In this document: in pieces, positions 23,628 through 34,500 of the stretch
How positions within the stretch are numbered: the first letter of the stretch is position 1
Layout: each line of letters starts with the position of its first letter
NCBI GenBank assembly: GCA_017311315.1
Contig: CM029610.1
Span: 38,146,870 to 38,210,869 of the forward strand
Origin: Dendrocalamus latiflorus
Lineage: Eukaryota > Streptophyta > Magnoliopsida > Poales > Poaceae
DNA length: 64,000 nt
Reading direction: 5' to 3'
Position numbers and translations under genes: made by a program
Notes under the pieces: generated by a model
What the model saw: the letters and a program-made list of their open reading frames with translations, nothing else
The model's database searches: none
What the model was told of the DNA's origin: nothing

Positions 23628-24180
23628 ATGGCCAGCCGAAGAACCACCAGGGCTCAGACCAATACTAACCCAGCCGAGGAAGACTCAACCCACGGGGTTT
23701 TGCCTGAGGCCCAAGGCAGAAACCAAGACCAGGGAAATGATAATCTTCCAAACCCTCCGGAACACCCAACAATAGCCCAAGTTATGGCACAACAAACCCA
23801 GATTTTGCAAGCCATATATGCAGGACAGCAAGGAAGCTCAGGAGGACACAAAGCTAGCTTAGGAGATTTCCAAAGGACAAGGCCAATAACATTTACAGCG
23901 GCTGAAGAACCACATGAAGCCGAAGACTGGCTTCGGGATATTGAGAGGAAACTACGCTTAATTAAATGCGCAGAGGAGGACAAAGTCCTGTTTGCCGCCC
24001 ATCAACTTCAAGGAGCTGCCGCAGCATGGTGGGAAAATTATGTAGCTGCCAGAGGATAGGAAGAGGTCGCAACAGGAAATGATGCAGAAGCCATTCCTTG
24101 GTCAGAGTTCAAGACAGCTTTCAAAGCTAACTTTGTCCCAGCAGGAGTAATGCGAATGAAGAAGAATGAATTTCGCACCT
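23628..24180 (+). pseudogene. Ty3/gypsy gag fragment
   Basis: Reads from MASRRTTRAQT through a proline/glutamine-rich linker to the retrotransposon gag core: PHEAEDWLRDIERKL, VLFAAHQLQGAAAAWWENYV, a TAG stop after AARG, then [16 protein letters not shown] and MRMKKNEF. The gag core stops abruptly at about 24178, where sequence related to a cellular RING/membrane gene begins. No zinc knuckle, protease or polymerase follows, so the element is truncated. Confidence 0.85.
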
Positions 24181-26044
24181 GGCGCGGGGGAGGCGGTGGC
24201 CGTGGACGAGGAGACGCCGGCGGCTTCCGCGGCCGAGGCGCCGGCGGCGGGAGTGGGGAGTCGCCGTACCACAGGTACGATGTGCAGCGGATGGCGAGGT
24301 GGGTGGAGCACGCGCTGCCCTTCTCCCTGCTTCTGCTCGGCGTCTTCATCCGGCAGCACTTGCAAGGTACTGCAAATCGGCGTGCAACACCTACTTGTTA
24401 ATGTAGTGGGTTCTGATGAGGCGTTATATGCATGAATTATGATGCGTTTGGTTTGGTTCGTTCAGTTGTGCGCGTGCACATATCTCCAGTTAGTGTGGAG
24501 AGTTGCCGGGCGGATGATGGCGAGTTGTTCATTGCAAGCGGGTTTGTGTTGTGTAGGTTTCTTCGTGATGATTTGGATTGCCGCGGTGATGTTCAAGTCC
24601 AATGATATCTTGTGCAAGCAGACCGCTCTGAAGGTTTGCGCTTCTTATTTTGTGTATAAGTGTGGTTGTTCTGCTTCTAGACTAGATGTTAATTCGGAAT
24701 TTGGATACCGTTTTACTGATCGTATTAGTTTTGGTTAGTGACTGACAGTAGAAATGTGACAAGATCTTTTTAGGATATGTAAAGATCACAATGCACAGCT
24801 GCTCTGCATTGCATAGTCCAGCCACAATCTTAGTAGAAAAAAAATGTGGTTTTGTTGGTTGGGGTTACGTTGCCGAGAGTCGCAATGAGGATATTTGAAC
24901 TCAATGAGAGAATGCATTGACAAATTGTAGTTATTTTTGGAATTCTTCGTAAAATCATTTGTTTTGATGATGCTTATATTTAAACTTATTTTCTTGATAT
25001 GAAACTGTATTATAATCCTCCAATGGTTACTTTTTTCTTTGCTTTGCTGTTGTCTTGTTCATAGTTCCTTCAAGGAAAAAAACTTCTGTTCTATTTGCCT
25101 TCTTCAGTGCTTTGCAATGTCTATTATTACGCACTACAGTCAGCTTGCTGTGATGATTATATTTGTTTCTAAATTAATTTGTCATACTTCTTCAAAAATG
25201 ATTAGGCATTTATGTGGTAATTAGCATTCAGGAAATTGCAGATATCTTAATTTCCTTGTATTCATAGTGTATTTGTTAGCTAGGACTGAAAGACATAATA
25301 GTTATTTACAACGATGCTAATTTGCTATGGAAATTTGTTCTACAATACAATGGTTATGTATGCTTCCTCCTTACTTTAAGTTAATGATATGAATGGCCAT
25401 ATAAAGAAGTATTTGCTACTGTTGTATCACTTTGTCTTTATTTTGCTTGTTTCAGGGGGAGAGGAAAATACCAATGCTTGTTGGGATTACAGTAGTATTC
25501 ATCGTCACTGTATTAAAGCCGGAAGAGTTCCGGCCCGCGCAGCCCCTCCACGTCGCCCCATCGCTCCGTCCGCCCGACGCGTGCCGCCGTCCTTTTGCGT
25601 ACGGTCGGGAGACCCATTTCCCTTCTATTTTTTGAAAATTACGTAAAGGTCCTTTTTCCTCGCGAAGAGATCCCTGTGCCCAGTTTTTTTAAAAAAATTT
25701 TTGGATGGCGCCCCGCGGGTTTCCGAAATTACGTATAGGTCCTTATTTACTCATGTACAGGTCCTTACAAGTCCTCGGCTTTTTACGAAAAAGTCCTTTG
25801 ATTTTTCCGAAATTACGCACACGTCCTCGATTTTTTTTATGAAACTCCCTACGAATTGTCGTCTCTTTTACTTTGGTCCACACGGTAGCTAGCGCGGCGT
25901 GCGCCGCGCTCATGCAGCTAGTTATTCATGTGTTTGGAGTCTACTGGTGGTACAGGAATGATGACCTCATTAGACCTCTAGTGATGCTTCCTCCAAAAGA
26001 TATACCACCATTTTGGCACGCTATATTTTTCATCATGGTGAATG
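24180..26044 (+). pseudogene. RING/transmembrane (RNFT-like) gene fragment interrupted by a repeat
   Basis: Three exons of a multi-pass membrane RING-protein gene (resembling RNFT1/2) are recognisable. Exon 1, to 24366, has [20 protein letters not shown] then a hydrophobic helix [15 protein letters not shown]. Exon 2, 24557-24633, has [19 protein letters not shown]. Exon 3 from 25456 has GERKIPMLVGITVVFIVTVL and resumes at 25927 with HVFGVYWWYRNDDLIRP and FWHAIFFIMVN. Splice sites and phases are preserved. Exon 3 is split by repeat R1 (25514-25926). The N-terminal part appears frameshifted and abuts a retrotransposon gag. The RING-bearing C-terminal half is missing. Non-functional. Confidence 0.8.
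25514..25926 (+). repeat. Dispersed repeat family R1, copy 2, inserted in an exon
   Basis: Whole-length relative of 10799-11240, starting AAAGCCGG and ending near GCAGCTAGT. Here it lies inside the third exon of the RNFT-like fragment, so the host codons on both sides mark its borders to within a few bases. A short TATT may be duplicated at the two sides, but a clean target duplication is not visible. Confidence 0.75.
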
Positions 26045-26399
26045 GTATTCTCTTCTCCCTCATGGCACATGAATATTTCTCGTCTCCCGCATGGCACATG
26101 AATATTTCTCCACTTGGTCATTTCATGAACAAAGCTCAATTGCTAACTCGGTTGTTGTCTTGTTGAAAAACTTGATGACATGCATTTTTCTTCTGCACAT
26201 AAACTAAACTGTGCTTTCTGTTTTGAAGTGGGTAAACATTTCTCTATATTTCACTCAGAAAATAGTAACTTATATTTGTTAAATAACAGGAATAGAGCTA
26301 CCCGTGCAATCTATTCAACTACTAGAATATTGTTGGCTACTTGATTGCTTGCCACAACTGATCAAAGTTCCTTTTGTGCTGCTATTAAATTTTTCACTA

Positions 26400-26515
26400 T
26401 AAAGAAACTATCATGGAAACTGTGGGTTGGGGAGGGTAGTTTCTATTGTACATTTAATGCCCTCTCTCTCCTCTAGAAACTACCCATGGAAACTATGGGT
26501 TGGGAGTGCCCTCAG
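26400..26515. mobile_element. PIF/Harbinger-type MITE piece
   Basis: Contains ATGGAAACTGTGGGTTGG and, further on, ATGGAAACTATGGGTTGGGAGTGCCC, the reverse of the terminal pattern at 20028. Only one end is clear. Confidence 0.4.
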
Positions 26516-26968
26516 GATGATCGACAGCAGGCTGCTTCCTCTCTCGATGTAGTACTAACTTTGTTGATTAATCGCCGTCGGGAGAAGAAGAGATGAAAAC
26601 CGGACGAGCGACATGGGTCGAGATCATCCTTGCTGTCGACTTTACCATTGTTTTTCGTAACTTTACCGTTGCTTAGTCATCGATGAGTTTTCCCCTCCTC
26701 TCTCTTCAGCCATCCGATTTAATCTGGATCATGCGTCTCTCTCCTTCTCTCTTTCTCAGGATCCAATCGCCCATCCCCCACTTTCCCCATCTTCTCGAGC
26801 ATTCTGACCACCTTCCCCATCAAATAACCAGCCCACTCTTAGAAAAGAAAAGACAAGTGAAAAAAAATCGCATTCCCACTCATCTGTGGTGCCACTCGAC
26901 CCAATCCCCTCCGTCCCCTCGCCTCCCCACCAGAATCCACCCACCTCCCCGCTCCGCCTATCGCCGCG

Positions 26969-28804
26969 ATGGATGCCGCCGAGGTGTCGAACCTCCAAGC
27001 GCAGCTCGCCGCGGCTATGCACGCGTTCAACTACGATGCACACCCCTCCGCCCCCTTGACGCCAACTAGTGGCTCCCTGGATCACGCCCTGCCCGTCGAC
27101 CTCCTCTTCTTCACCGCCCAGATGCTTCGCCGGAAGATCAGTCTCCCGGCACGCCGCTCCCCCACCACGGTGCGTCGTTCCTCGACATGCTCCTTCTAGC
27201 CGGGCGCCGATTCTGCCTAGGGCCCATGCGGCTGCTCACGCAGATCTGCTTGGCCCTCGTGGCGCTTGCGCTCCGCGTCGAGGGAGGTGTGGACGGGCTC
27301 TTCGCCCGGATGCGGCACCTATCCAATCCCGTCGTGCTGGAGCTGCTCACCGTGTTCCCTAAGGAGGTGGTGCAGGACCAGAGCGGCAACACGGGGGTCA
27401 ACGCCATTGTGTGGTGTAGGTTCATGCACGAGCTCCTTGTGCATGAGCTCGCTGTGCTCAAGTTCCTTCTCGCCCAGTTTGAGAAGGCGCCCGCGGATGA
27501 CGGGGTCCCCCTCCACGAGCGCAATCGCATAATCATACGAAGCCTTCTAAGCTGGGTACATATGCGTCTTACTTTGCTTTGTTTTGCACTTGCCTTACGC
27601 TAAGAGAAGCGACAACATTGTAGGTCCGCGCTGGATGCTTCTCGGAGATGCCGACGGTTGCACTCGCCGCATACCCACTTCTCACTTTTGCGTTCAACTC
27701 CCTGTAGGTGCGAACAATGCACCCATCGATTCTTTATAAGCTCGTAAAAGTGTACTTCGAGGGATTAGTTGTGCATACACGTGCTCGCATGCTGTTTCGT
27801 TCTTGTGTGGCCAATGAAGGTGTCCTTCTCGTTTGACGTAGCCATAGAGGTAATGACCAAGCTTGTCAACCAGTACCAAGTAAGTTTTGTTCTTCTGATT
27901 CATTCTGCAGGATTCTGTACTGCACTGGCGCAATCAACTGGTCAATTTGGTAGTTGCATGAAATAGTGGTTGAATTGGGTTTTGTTAGCTAACGCCAAGT
28001 TTTCACACAGTCCTACTCCACCTTTTGTTGACGTGAGTATTTCTTTCGGTTAAAACTGTAGTATTTGGGAATTGGTATGTGCCATAGAATGGTTTGCACA
28101 ATTCAGGTTACTCTCTTTTGTTTATGTTAAGACACTGATTTAATGCTTGAATAATTTGAACCAACTAATACATAGCTCATTTGGTATTAAATTTTATGAT
28201 GTTCAGATCATCATTTAGTTCATGAAGTATGTTTTTCCTTAAATATCTATATGACATGAAGATTAAGACCAGAAGCGTTGCAATACTGACCCTCTTTTTT
28301 TTTGTCTCTTTGACAATATCTGATAAATTTATTCTATATAAACTGTGATTTTTGGACATGCCAGCTGGTTCAAGTTTTGATTTTTCCACATGCACACACT
28401 AATGCATTTTGTGCAGCTTCTGTGGTTGTTGCTCTGTGAAGCTCCAGTGGCATGGTATGAAGTAGGAGTACATCACCTAAGTTAATGATTTAAATGCTCC
28501 TTGTCTTTCTTTTTTCACTATATCTTGTCATCCTATTGAGTTGCCCCTGTTAAGTAGTTGACTTGTAATTTTGTTGAATATACAATGGTACTATAAATTT
28601 TTTGAATGGTTGCTGTTCCATTGATGAGTTTGTTGTTTTACAAAATACTGTTCTATTAATATACTTTTAACTCATAATAAATTGAGAAATCCTTTATTGT
28701 ATGCTGCTATCTGGTTGTAGAATTTACCTCAGACTTTTCTGAGTAAGATGACGTACATCAGAGAAGTTCTTCTACCAGCTCTAGCCAACAGAAGTGAGAA
28801 ATAA
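26969..28804 (+). pseudogene. Transportin-SR / MOS14-like importin gene fragment
   Basis: N-terminal part of an importin-beta-type nuclear import receptor for SR splicing factors. Exon 1 (26969-27555) has MDAAEVSNLQAQLAAAMHAF, VDLLFFTAQMLRRKI, LLTQICLALVALALRVEGGV and NPVVLELLTVFPKEVVQDQ. Exon 2 (27624-27707) has GCFSEMPTVALAAYPLLTFA. Exon 3 (27820-27879) has FDVAIEVMTKLVNQYQ. Exon 4 (28721-28801) has NLPQTFLSKM and YIREVLLPALANRSEK. GT donors remain. Defects are frameshifts in exon 1 around 27050 and 27140, an in-frame TAG at 27705-27707 at the end of exon 2, and no sequence after exon 4. Intact homologues are near 950 residues, so only about the first quarter is here. Confidence 0.85.
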
Positions 28805-28869
28805 TTTCTAGTCTTACTTGTTTTATATGTGAGGTTGGCCAAATAGTAAGTTCCTTTTATCATTTTTAT

Positions 28870-28901
28870 AACTTCGTTGCAATACACGGATCTCTAACTA
28901 G
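28870..28901 (+). mobile_element. Helitron-like 3' terminus
   Basis: The sequence CTTCGTTGCAATACACGGAT followed by CTCTAACTAG and a T resembles grass Helitron 3' ends: a short GTTGCAA..ACGG subterminal hairpin about 10 bp before CTAG, inserted before T. The stem is degenerate. It sits about 100 bp downstream of two intron-containing gene fragments in the same orientation. A matching 5' TC end was not located. Confidence 0.5.
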
Positions 28902-29320
28902 TCAAAGGAAAAACAACACCACTACTGAATAATGCTGCGATGGTACAGTAAACAACTTTTGCACTGGCAACTTTTGACCAACAAAGAACAAGAAAATTCG
29001 AAGTTCATAGACATACGCTTACTAGTACACTCACGTGCCTAGTGTCCCATAAGAAGCCATGGATGGATCCCTAGTGTCCATGCCTTCACCGTTCGGCCAA
29101 CAGCTGGTTCCCAAAATTTACCATTCAAAACACGACATTATACTCCGTAAGTTTGGTTTGTAGTCTCAATTTACCAAATATGTAGAAACCACAAATTTCA
29201 TCGGCAGGCCGACAAAAGTTTCAGCTATTAAACGTTTTTGGTAGCATATCTAGTAGTATGAAAGGACAATTGGGTGTAAAGGTGTGAAAGGTCACATAGA
29301 GTGCCAGATTTATGCCCCAC
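28902..29320. other. AT-rich intergenic DNA
   Basis: No gene or element border recognised. Confidence 0.5.
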
Positions 29321-29324
29321 TCAT

Positions 29325-29565
29325 TCCGGTTTGATTTTTGGTTTCTAGTTTATTTTTCACTATTCATAAATTTTATCTTTTTCTGAACTTTTGGTTTTTT
29401 TGTCTATTCTTTTTTTTCTATATTCGTTTGCGTTGTCCGTGATGAGCTAATATATTTTTTCTATTTTAAATTTTTTAAATTTAATTACGCCAAATAAGAC
29501 ACTTTCAGCTACAGTGTAATTTCAGCCATAAATCACTATTTTGCAGCCTAATCGAGCAGGGCCTT
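29325..29565 (-). mobile_element. MITE of the GGCTGAAAAGC family, reverse orientation
   Basis: Reverse complement matches the copies at 32805 and 33100: TTTATGGCTGAAATTACACT-type left part, TTAATTACGCCAAATAAG reversed core, and the TTCTGAACTTTTGG block. More diverged than the pair near 33 kb. Confidence 0.6.
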
Positions 29566-30451
29566 AGGGCGTGCGGATCACATCGAGACGGGTGAAAATC
29601 TCTAATCCACTTAAACCATTTTGCGAAAACCCTTCGCATGGTGAAAAATTCTCGTGGAAAAGTCCTCTCCTCCCTAATTGCTCCCCTCGTATACCCCTTT
29701 TCACTCCCTTTTCTGTCACTCGTGTTTTCGATCCAAATGGACAGTATGGAGGGTTAGGGGTGTGGAGGAGGGTAGCGTCCGAGGGTGTCAAAGGCAGTGG
29801 TGTGGAGGGCGGCCACTATGGTGGGCCTCTCAACTTCGACTCCCAAAATCACCTCTTCCCCTATCAGTTGGGGGGTGGGGGCGAGAGGCCACGAGAAAAA
29901 TGAAAGAGAGAGATGGAGAGGAGGAGTGATTGAAGCCGAGAGGGGAACTTTTTCGTGTGAAATTTCCACTGTGTGTATGGAGAGGGAGGGTGTGTTGCAA
30001 AAATAGTTAAGTGAACTGCGGTTTGCACTACAATGGCAGGGAATAATCGTCTAGAGCACCACCATTTATTTGACACGATGGCCAAATGCCCGCCTGAAGC
30101 AAACCGAGCTTGAACTTTCCGAATCCGGATTTTCGAGGAACATCATTTTCCTCAAAATGGAGCAAAGGATCCACGAGATGCCCGGGCCCACCACGTGTCC
30201 TCCCCGGCCCGAGCACGGCACTAATCGCTCCTCCCACTTCCCCACCCGCTTATCTCCCATTTACTCATAGGCGCGGCAAAAGTCCCCAACCAAAATAATC
30301 ACAAAAATTGGCCGTCACAGTGGGTGCATCTGTTCCCGATTCGTCCATCTCGGCTCCATTTCTTTTCAAAGAGGAGAATATCATCACGTACGGGGTTCAA
30401 ATTATAGCACTACTATTACTCCTAATAAGGTATAATCCAGTACCTATACTA
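29566..30451. other. Intergenic, no supported gene
   Basis: Open frames overlap on both strands with no domain. Mixed composition. No TIR pair seen. Confidence 0.45.
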
Positions 30452-30726
30452 AGAGCAGGTACAATAAGACTTAGTCAACAGATTATAGCAAATATAATAT
30501 CAACAAAATCTTACGTGGCAGAGAGAGAAAGGAAGAGAGAGAAGGAGGCTGGCTACTAAATTACAGCTAGCTATAGCACGTAAAAATATGCATTTCACTC
30601 TCTTACACATGTGGCCAAATAGTTATTGTAATAACTACCTTATTGTATGAACTATTTTTTTGAAGGTTATAGATGAAATAGACAAGTGTTATAACTACTA
30701 GTTGGTTATACTATTGTATTTGCTCT
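30452..30726. mobile_element. MITE with AGAGCAGGTACAATA ends
   Basis: Left end AGAGCAGGTACAATA and right end TATTGTATTTGCTCT are imperfect inverted repeats. The interior has GAGAGAGAAAGG and GTTATACTATTG features of a very abundant grass MITE family, probably hAT-related. About 275 bp, noncoding, 0.3 kb upstream of the GATA gene leader. Confidence 0.75.
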
Positions 30727-31046
30727 AATATATGGAGTTCGAATTTAAGTACGTTAAAGTGGTACTAATTAATAATTGACAAAGTTGAGAGTAAGGACTA
30801 GGGTCTAGGGCACGGAACTGGAGGGGGCGTGAAACGAGAGAGGAGGGAGGGGCGACCGGGCGAGGGAAAACAACACTGCATTAGTTGCGCACACGGACTT
30901 CGGCGGCAGCCACTCAATGACCCACCAGGCGCTCATCTCTTCCACCCCTGCCTTTTCCTCTGCTTCCCACTTCCTCCACACCCCCCCTTCGTTTTTCCTC
31001 CGCTTCTCCCCCACCCCTCTCTGCAGCTGCCGCCGCCGTGTCCGTT

Positions 31047-32379
31047 ATGTCGTCGTTCGCGCACCACCACGGCTCGCTGGTAAGCAAGGCTCTGGCGCTG
31101 GGACGTGCGGGACGGTTATTATTAAGAGGAAGATGCTCTTTTGGGTGGTTCTTGAAACTGATGATCGGTTTGCTTGTTTTGCTCTGCTTTCTGTGTGCGG
31201 TTTCAGGTGGAGAGGGAGGGGAGGATGGACGCGCTGAGGAGTAGCCAGAGGACGTACGAGGCGGCCGAGGAGATGGCCACCGGGCCGGCGGCGTGTTGTG
31301 GGGCGGCGGAGAGGGGGGTAGGGCTGTTTGGGGAGGGGTTCTCGGTGGAGGACCTGCTGGACCTGGAGGAGCTCTACGAGGTGGACAAGCAAGTCGGCGA
31401 GCTCTGCGAGGCGGCGCCGGCGGCCGTGGAGGAGGAGAAGTCCAGTGACTCCCACGGGTCGTCAGTGGTCTCCTACGAGCTCATGCCGCTGCCGCCGCCG
31501 GTGATTGACCTGCCGGTGAGAGCCTGTGGTCGTTTGACCCTTTTCTTTCCCCGGGAAGGCGGCGCCTTTTTTAGGTCTCGTGTCTTGTTTGTTGAGTTTC
31601 TGGTGTGTTTTGTGTAGGCCCATGACGCGGAGGAGCTGGAGTGGGTGTCCCGTATCATGGACGACTCGCTCTCCGAGCTCCCGCCACCGCCGCAGCTCCC
31701 TGCGGCGCCGTTAGCAGCGTGGCCGCCGAAGCACCGGCGGCCGCAGGAAGTTGCCTTGTCAGCGGCGGACCCTATGCGTAGCCCGACCATATGCGCGCTG
31801 TCGACGGAGGCGCTGGTGCCGGTGAAGGCGAAGCGCAGCAAGCGCTCGCGCGCCTCCGTGTGGTCGCTCTCCGGCGCGCCCCTGTCCGACTCGACGTCGT
31901 CGTCGTCCACCACCTCCTCTTGCTCATCGTCAGGCTCCTTCTCGCCGTTCCTCCTGCTGGACTCCCCCACCTTCGTCGCTTCCGACCTACTCGACGAGCC
32001 GCCGCACCCCAAGAAGTCCAAGTACGGCAAGAACGGCAAGCACACGCCCAAGAAGCGGGGGCGCAAGCCGAAGCACCATCTCCCGCCGCAGCTCTCGGGC
32101 GGCGCAGCCTCCCCGCCAGTCCCAGGCGACCGCCGCTGCAGCCACTGCGGCGTCCAGAAGACGCCACAGTGGCGCGCGGGCCCCGAGGGCGCCAAGACGC
32201 TGTGCAACGCCTGCGGCGTCCGCTACAAGTCGGGCCGCCTCCTGCCGGAGTACCGCCCGGCCTGCAGCCCCACCTTCGTCAGCGCGCTGCACTCCAACTC
32301 CCACCGCAAGGTGCTCGAGATGCGCCGCAAGAAGGAGTGCGTCATCGTGGCCGCCACGCCGGCCGTCGCCTCGTTCTAG
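31047..32379 (+). CDS. GATA zinc-finger transcription factor (plant subfamily A type)
   Basis: DNA-binding regulator acting in the nucleus on GATA motifs. Main exons are 31225-31515 and 31618-32379, with a GT-AG intron (31516-31617, CTGCCG/GTGAGA and GTGTAG). From the strong-context ATG at 31225 the product is 350 aa. An upstream exon (31047-31079), spliced with donor CTG/GTAAGC at 31080 and acceptor TTTCAG at 31206, joins in frame and would give 367 aa. Landmarks (350-aa numbering) are an acidic [12 protein letters not shown] segment, then [15 protein letters not shown] just before a [12 protein letters not shown] block. Basic clusters include KAKRSKRSR and KKRGRKPK. The finger is C-X2-C-X18-C-X2-C at 271-296 ([13 protein letters not shown] to [13 protein letters not shown]). 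All finger cysteines are present and there is no frame defect. It looks functional; the exact paralogue is not identified. Confidence 0.93.
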
Positions 32380-32804
32380 CCGCGGTGGCTGTACATTTTT
32401 CCGGTCGTATTATTAGTCTGTTGTACCGTACCTGGATTTTTTTTCCTCCTCCGTATTACTCAGGATCCTACGAGGCATAGTTTTATTATTGGCAGCTGAT
32501 ATGTACCATCGTTATGCCCTTAGGTGTAGGGATTAAGCTTTCCATGTTTCCGCTTTAGTAGTTTGTTAGGGTATTGCCATTGTAGTAGCTCTAGTAGTGA
32601 AGAACTGCGAGAAAACTTTTCGGAGTTGTTTGCCCGGTGAGGGTGATCTTGCGACTTAGGGCATGTTCCTGATTGGAGAAGTCATAACCTATAGGATGGC
32701 ATCCGAATTGTCCTCTCTACTTCTCTTGCTTTTTATCTCGCCTGGTTGGTAAGGCAGAAGATGACGACCGTATCAAACACTGTTTTTCTGACTCATTTTG
32801 GAGA
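32380..32804. other. GATA gene 3' flank
   Basis: Probable 3'UTR with T-rich sequence at about 32437-32450. No further coding region. Confidence 0.5.
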
Positions 32805-33083
32805 TGATCGGTTTGGCTGAAAAGTTTATGGCTGAAAACACTGTAGCTGACTGAAAAAAGAAAAAATCACTGTAGTTGACAGAGCCTTATTTAGCATAAT
32901 TAAATTTAAAAAAATTTAAAAATATAAAAAAAATATGTTAGTCCATTACGTATAATACAAACAAATACGGGAAAAAAAGAACCGGCAAAAAAGCTCAACA
33001 AAAAACCAAAAGTTCAGAAAAAGACGAAACTTATGAATAGTGAAAAATAAGCCACAAGCCAGAAGCCGAAGCCGAGTTGATCA
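32805..33083 (+). mobile_element. MITE, GGCTGAAAAGC family, copy of a side-by-side pair
   Basis: Left TGATCGGTTTGGCT pairs imperfectly with the right end AGCCGAGTTGATCA. The subterminal region has repeated GGCTGAAA and CCAGAAGCC/GAAGCC modules. The core TTAGCATAATTAAATTTAAA is shared with all family members. Confidence 0.8.
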
Positions 33084-33099
33084 GGGCCGAACTTGGTGG

Positions 33100-33376
33100 T
33101 GATCGGTTCGGCTGAAAAGCTCGTGGCTTATGGCTGAAAATACTGTAGCTGGCTGAAAAAAGCACTGTAGCTGACAGAGGCTTATTTAGCATAATTAAAT
33201 TTAAAAAAATTTAAAAATAAAAAAATATGTTAGCCCATTACGTATAATACAAACAAATATGGAGAAAAAAAGAACCGGCAAAAAAGCTCAACGAAAAGCC
33301 AAAAGTTCAGAAAAAAACGAAACTTATGAATAGTGAAAAATAAGCCAAAAGCCAGAAGCCGAAGCCGAGTTGATCA
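33100..33376 (+). mobile_element. MITE, GGCTGAAAAGC family, second of the pair
   Basis: Nearly the same sequence as 32805-33083, same orientation, only 16 bp downstream. Ends TGATCGGTTCGGCT and AGCCGAGTTGATCA. The close spacing suggests tandem duplication or repeated insertion at the same site. Confidence 0.8.
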
Positions 33377-34490
33377 AGGTAGATACTCTCCTTTCTAAAA
33401 GACAATTTTTAGTTATTATTTTTTATTTTTAGCTTTTGGTTTATACTTCTTGAGGCATTGAAACAAATGAGGTGGTTTTCTAAATGATTTTTTGTTTTTT
33501 CAAACAGTTTTTTAATCTAAAATCATATACAACTTCTTCGTTGGCCACGCTTTCTCGAACAACATACTATCGGTTGTAGACTAGGGAACCCAGCTTCCTG
33601 TTTTCTTCTTTCTGTTCTCCTCGTATTTCTATCGATATGGTAAAGATTTAAAATATTTTCTTTGTTTTTTTTGTGTTTTTTTAATATTCTAGATTTTTAT
33701 CACGTCAACGGAAATATAAAGAGGGCAAGAAGAAAGGGAATAGAGAGCTGCGTTCGTAGACTAGAAGGGCAGGCCGTCATCTCCAAACAATACGAACAGT
33801 TTTTAGACTCAGGCAGAAGTGACATTTATTAAGAGTTTTTAGACCCACTCAGAGGTGACTTTGATGCCCAGAAGAAACTGGCTGCCTTGTTAACCGAGTG
33901 GTCAGACGAACAGACCTATAGTGTGGTAGTACTATGGTGTGGCTTGTCTGCATCATCACATCGCCTTCTTCTTGGTGCCAAATCTATCCGTCCATTACTC
34001 CATATATGAGTGTTGCTGCTGTGCCTTTACATACTTGTACGTACAGTAGCCGATAAATAGGTACAGCACATCATGCGTAGAAACAGTAGCTGATAACCAC
34101 ACCCTTCCCGTCCATGTACGACATCCAAGTTAATATAGCAGATGCGGCGGGTAAACAGAGGCGAAAAATCTTTGCTAGATTCCTGCGCGCGAGAAGGATG
34201 CAATTGGATCTGTATTTCGACTTGGAAAGCCTTCTAGTGGTAGGCTAGTAGTGCTGCCCAGCGCTGGCCGTCTGTATGCACTAGCCCGCGGAGATAGAAA
34301 TTTCAGTACTTTTAGCATGTTTTTTTACCTGTATTTACAGTTATTTATACTATATATATAATTGACAGAAATAATACTTCTGCTGTTCTATTATCGGGCG
34401 GCAGCGCCAAACAGTAGACACCTGGGTCATCGGAGCCAGGCCACCGGGCGGCAGCCGCCTGGCCATCGGGCAGCCATCTGCTAGCCTGAC
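33377..34490. other. Intergenic, no supported gene
   Basis: AT-rich with T-runs. A GC-rich patch at 34395-34490 repeats GGGCGGCAGC. No coding signature. Confidence 0.5.
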
Positions 34491-34500
34491 ATACTGTACT

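Noticed and set aside
31473..32207. 244-residue minus-strand open frame over the GATA gene
   Set aside because: It is the antisense shadow of the GC-rich GATA exon, Ser/Gly/Arg-rich with no domain.
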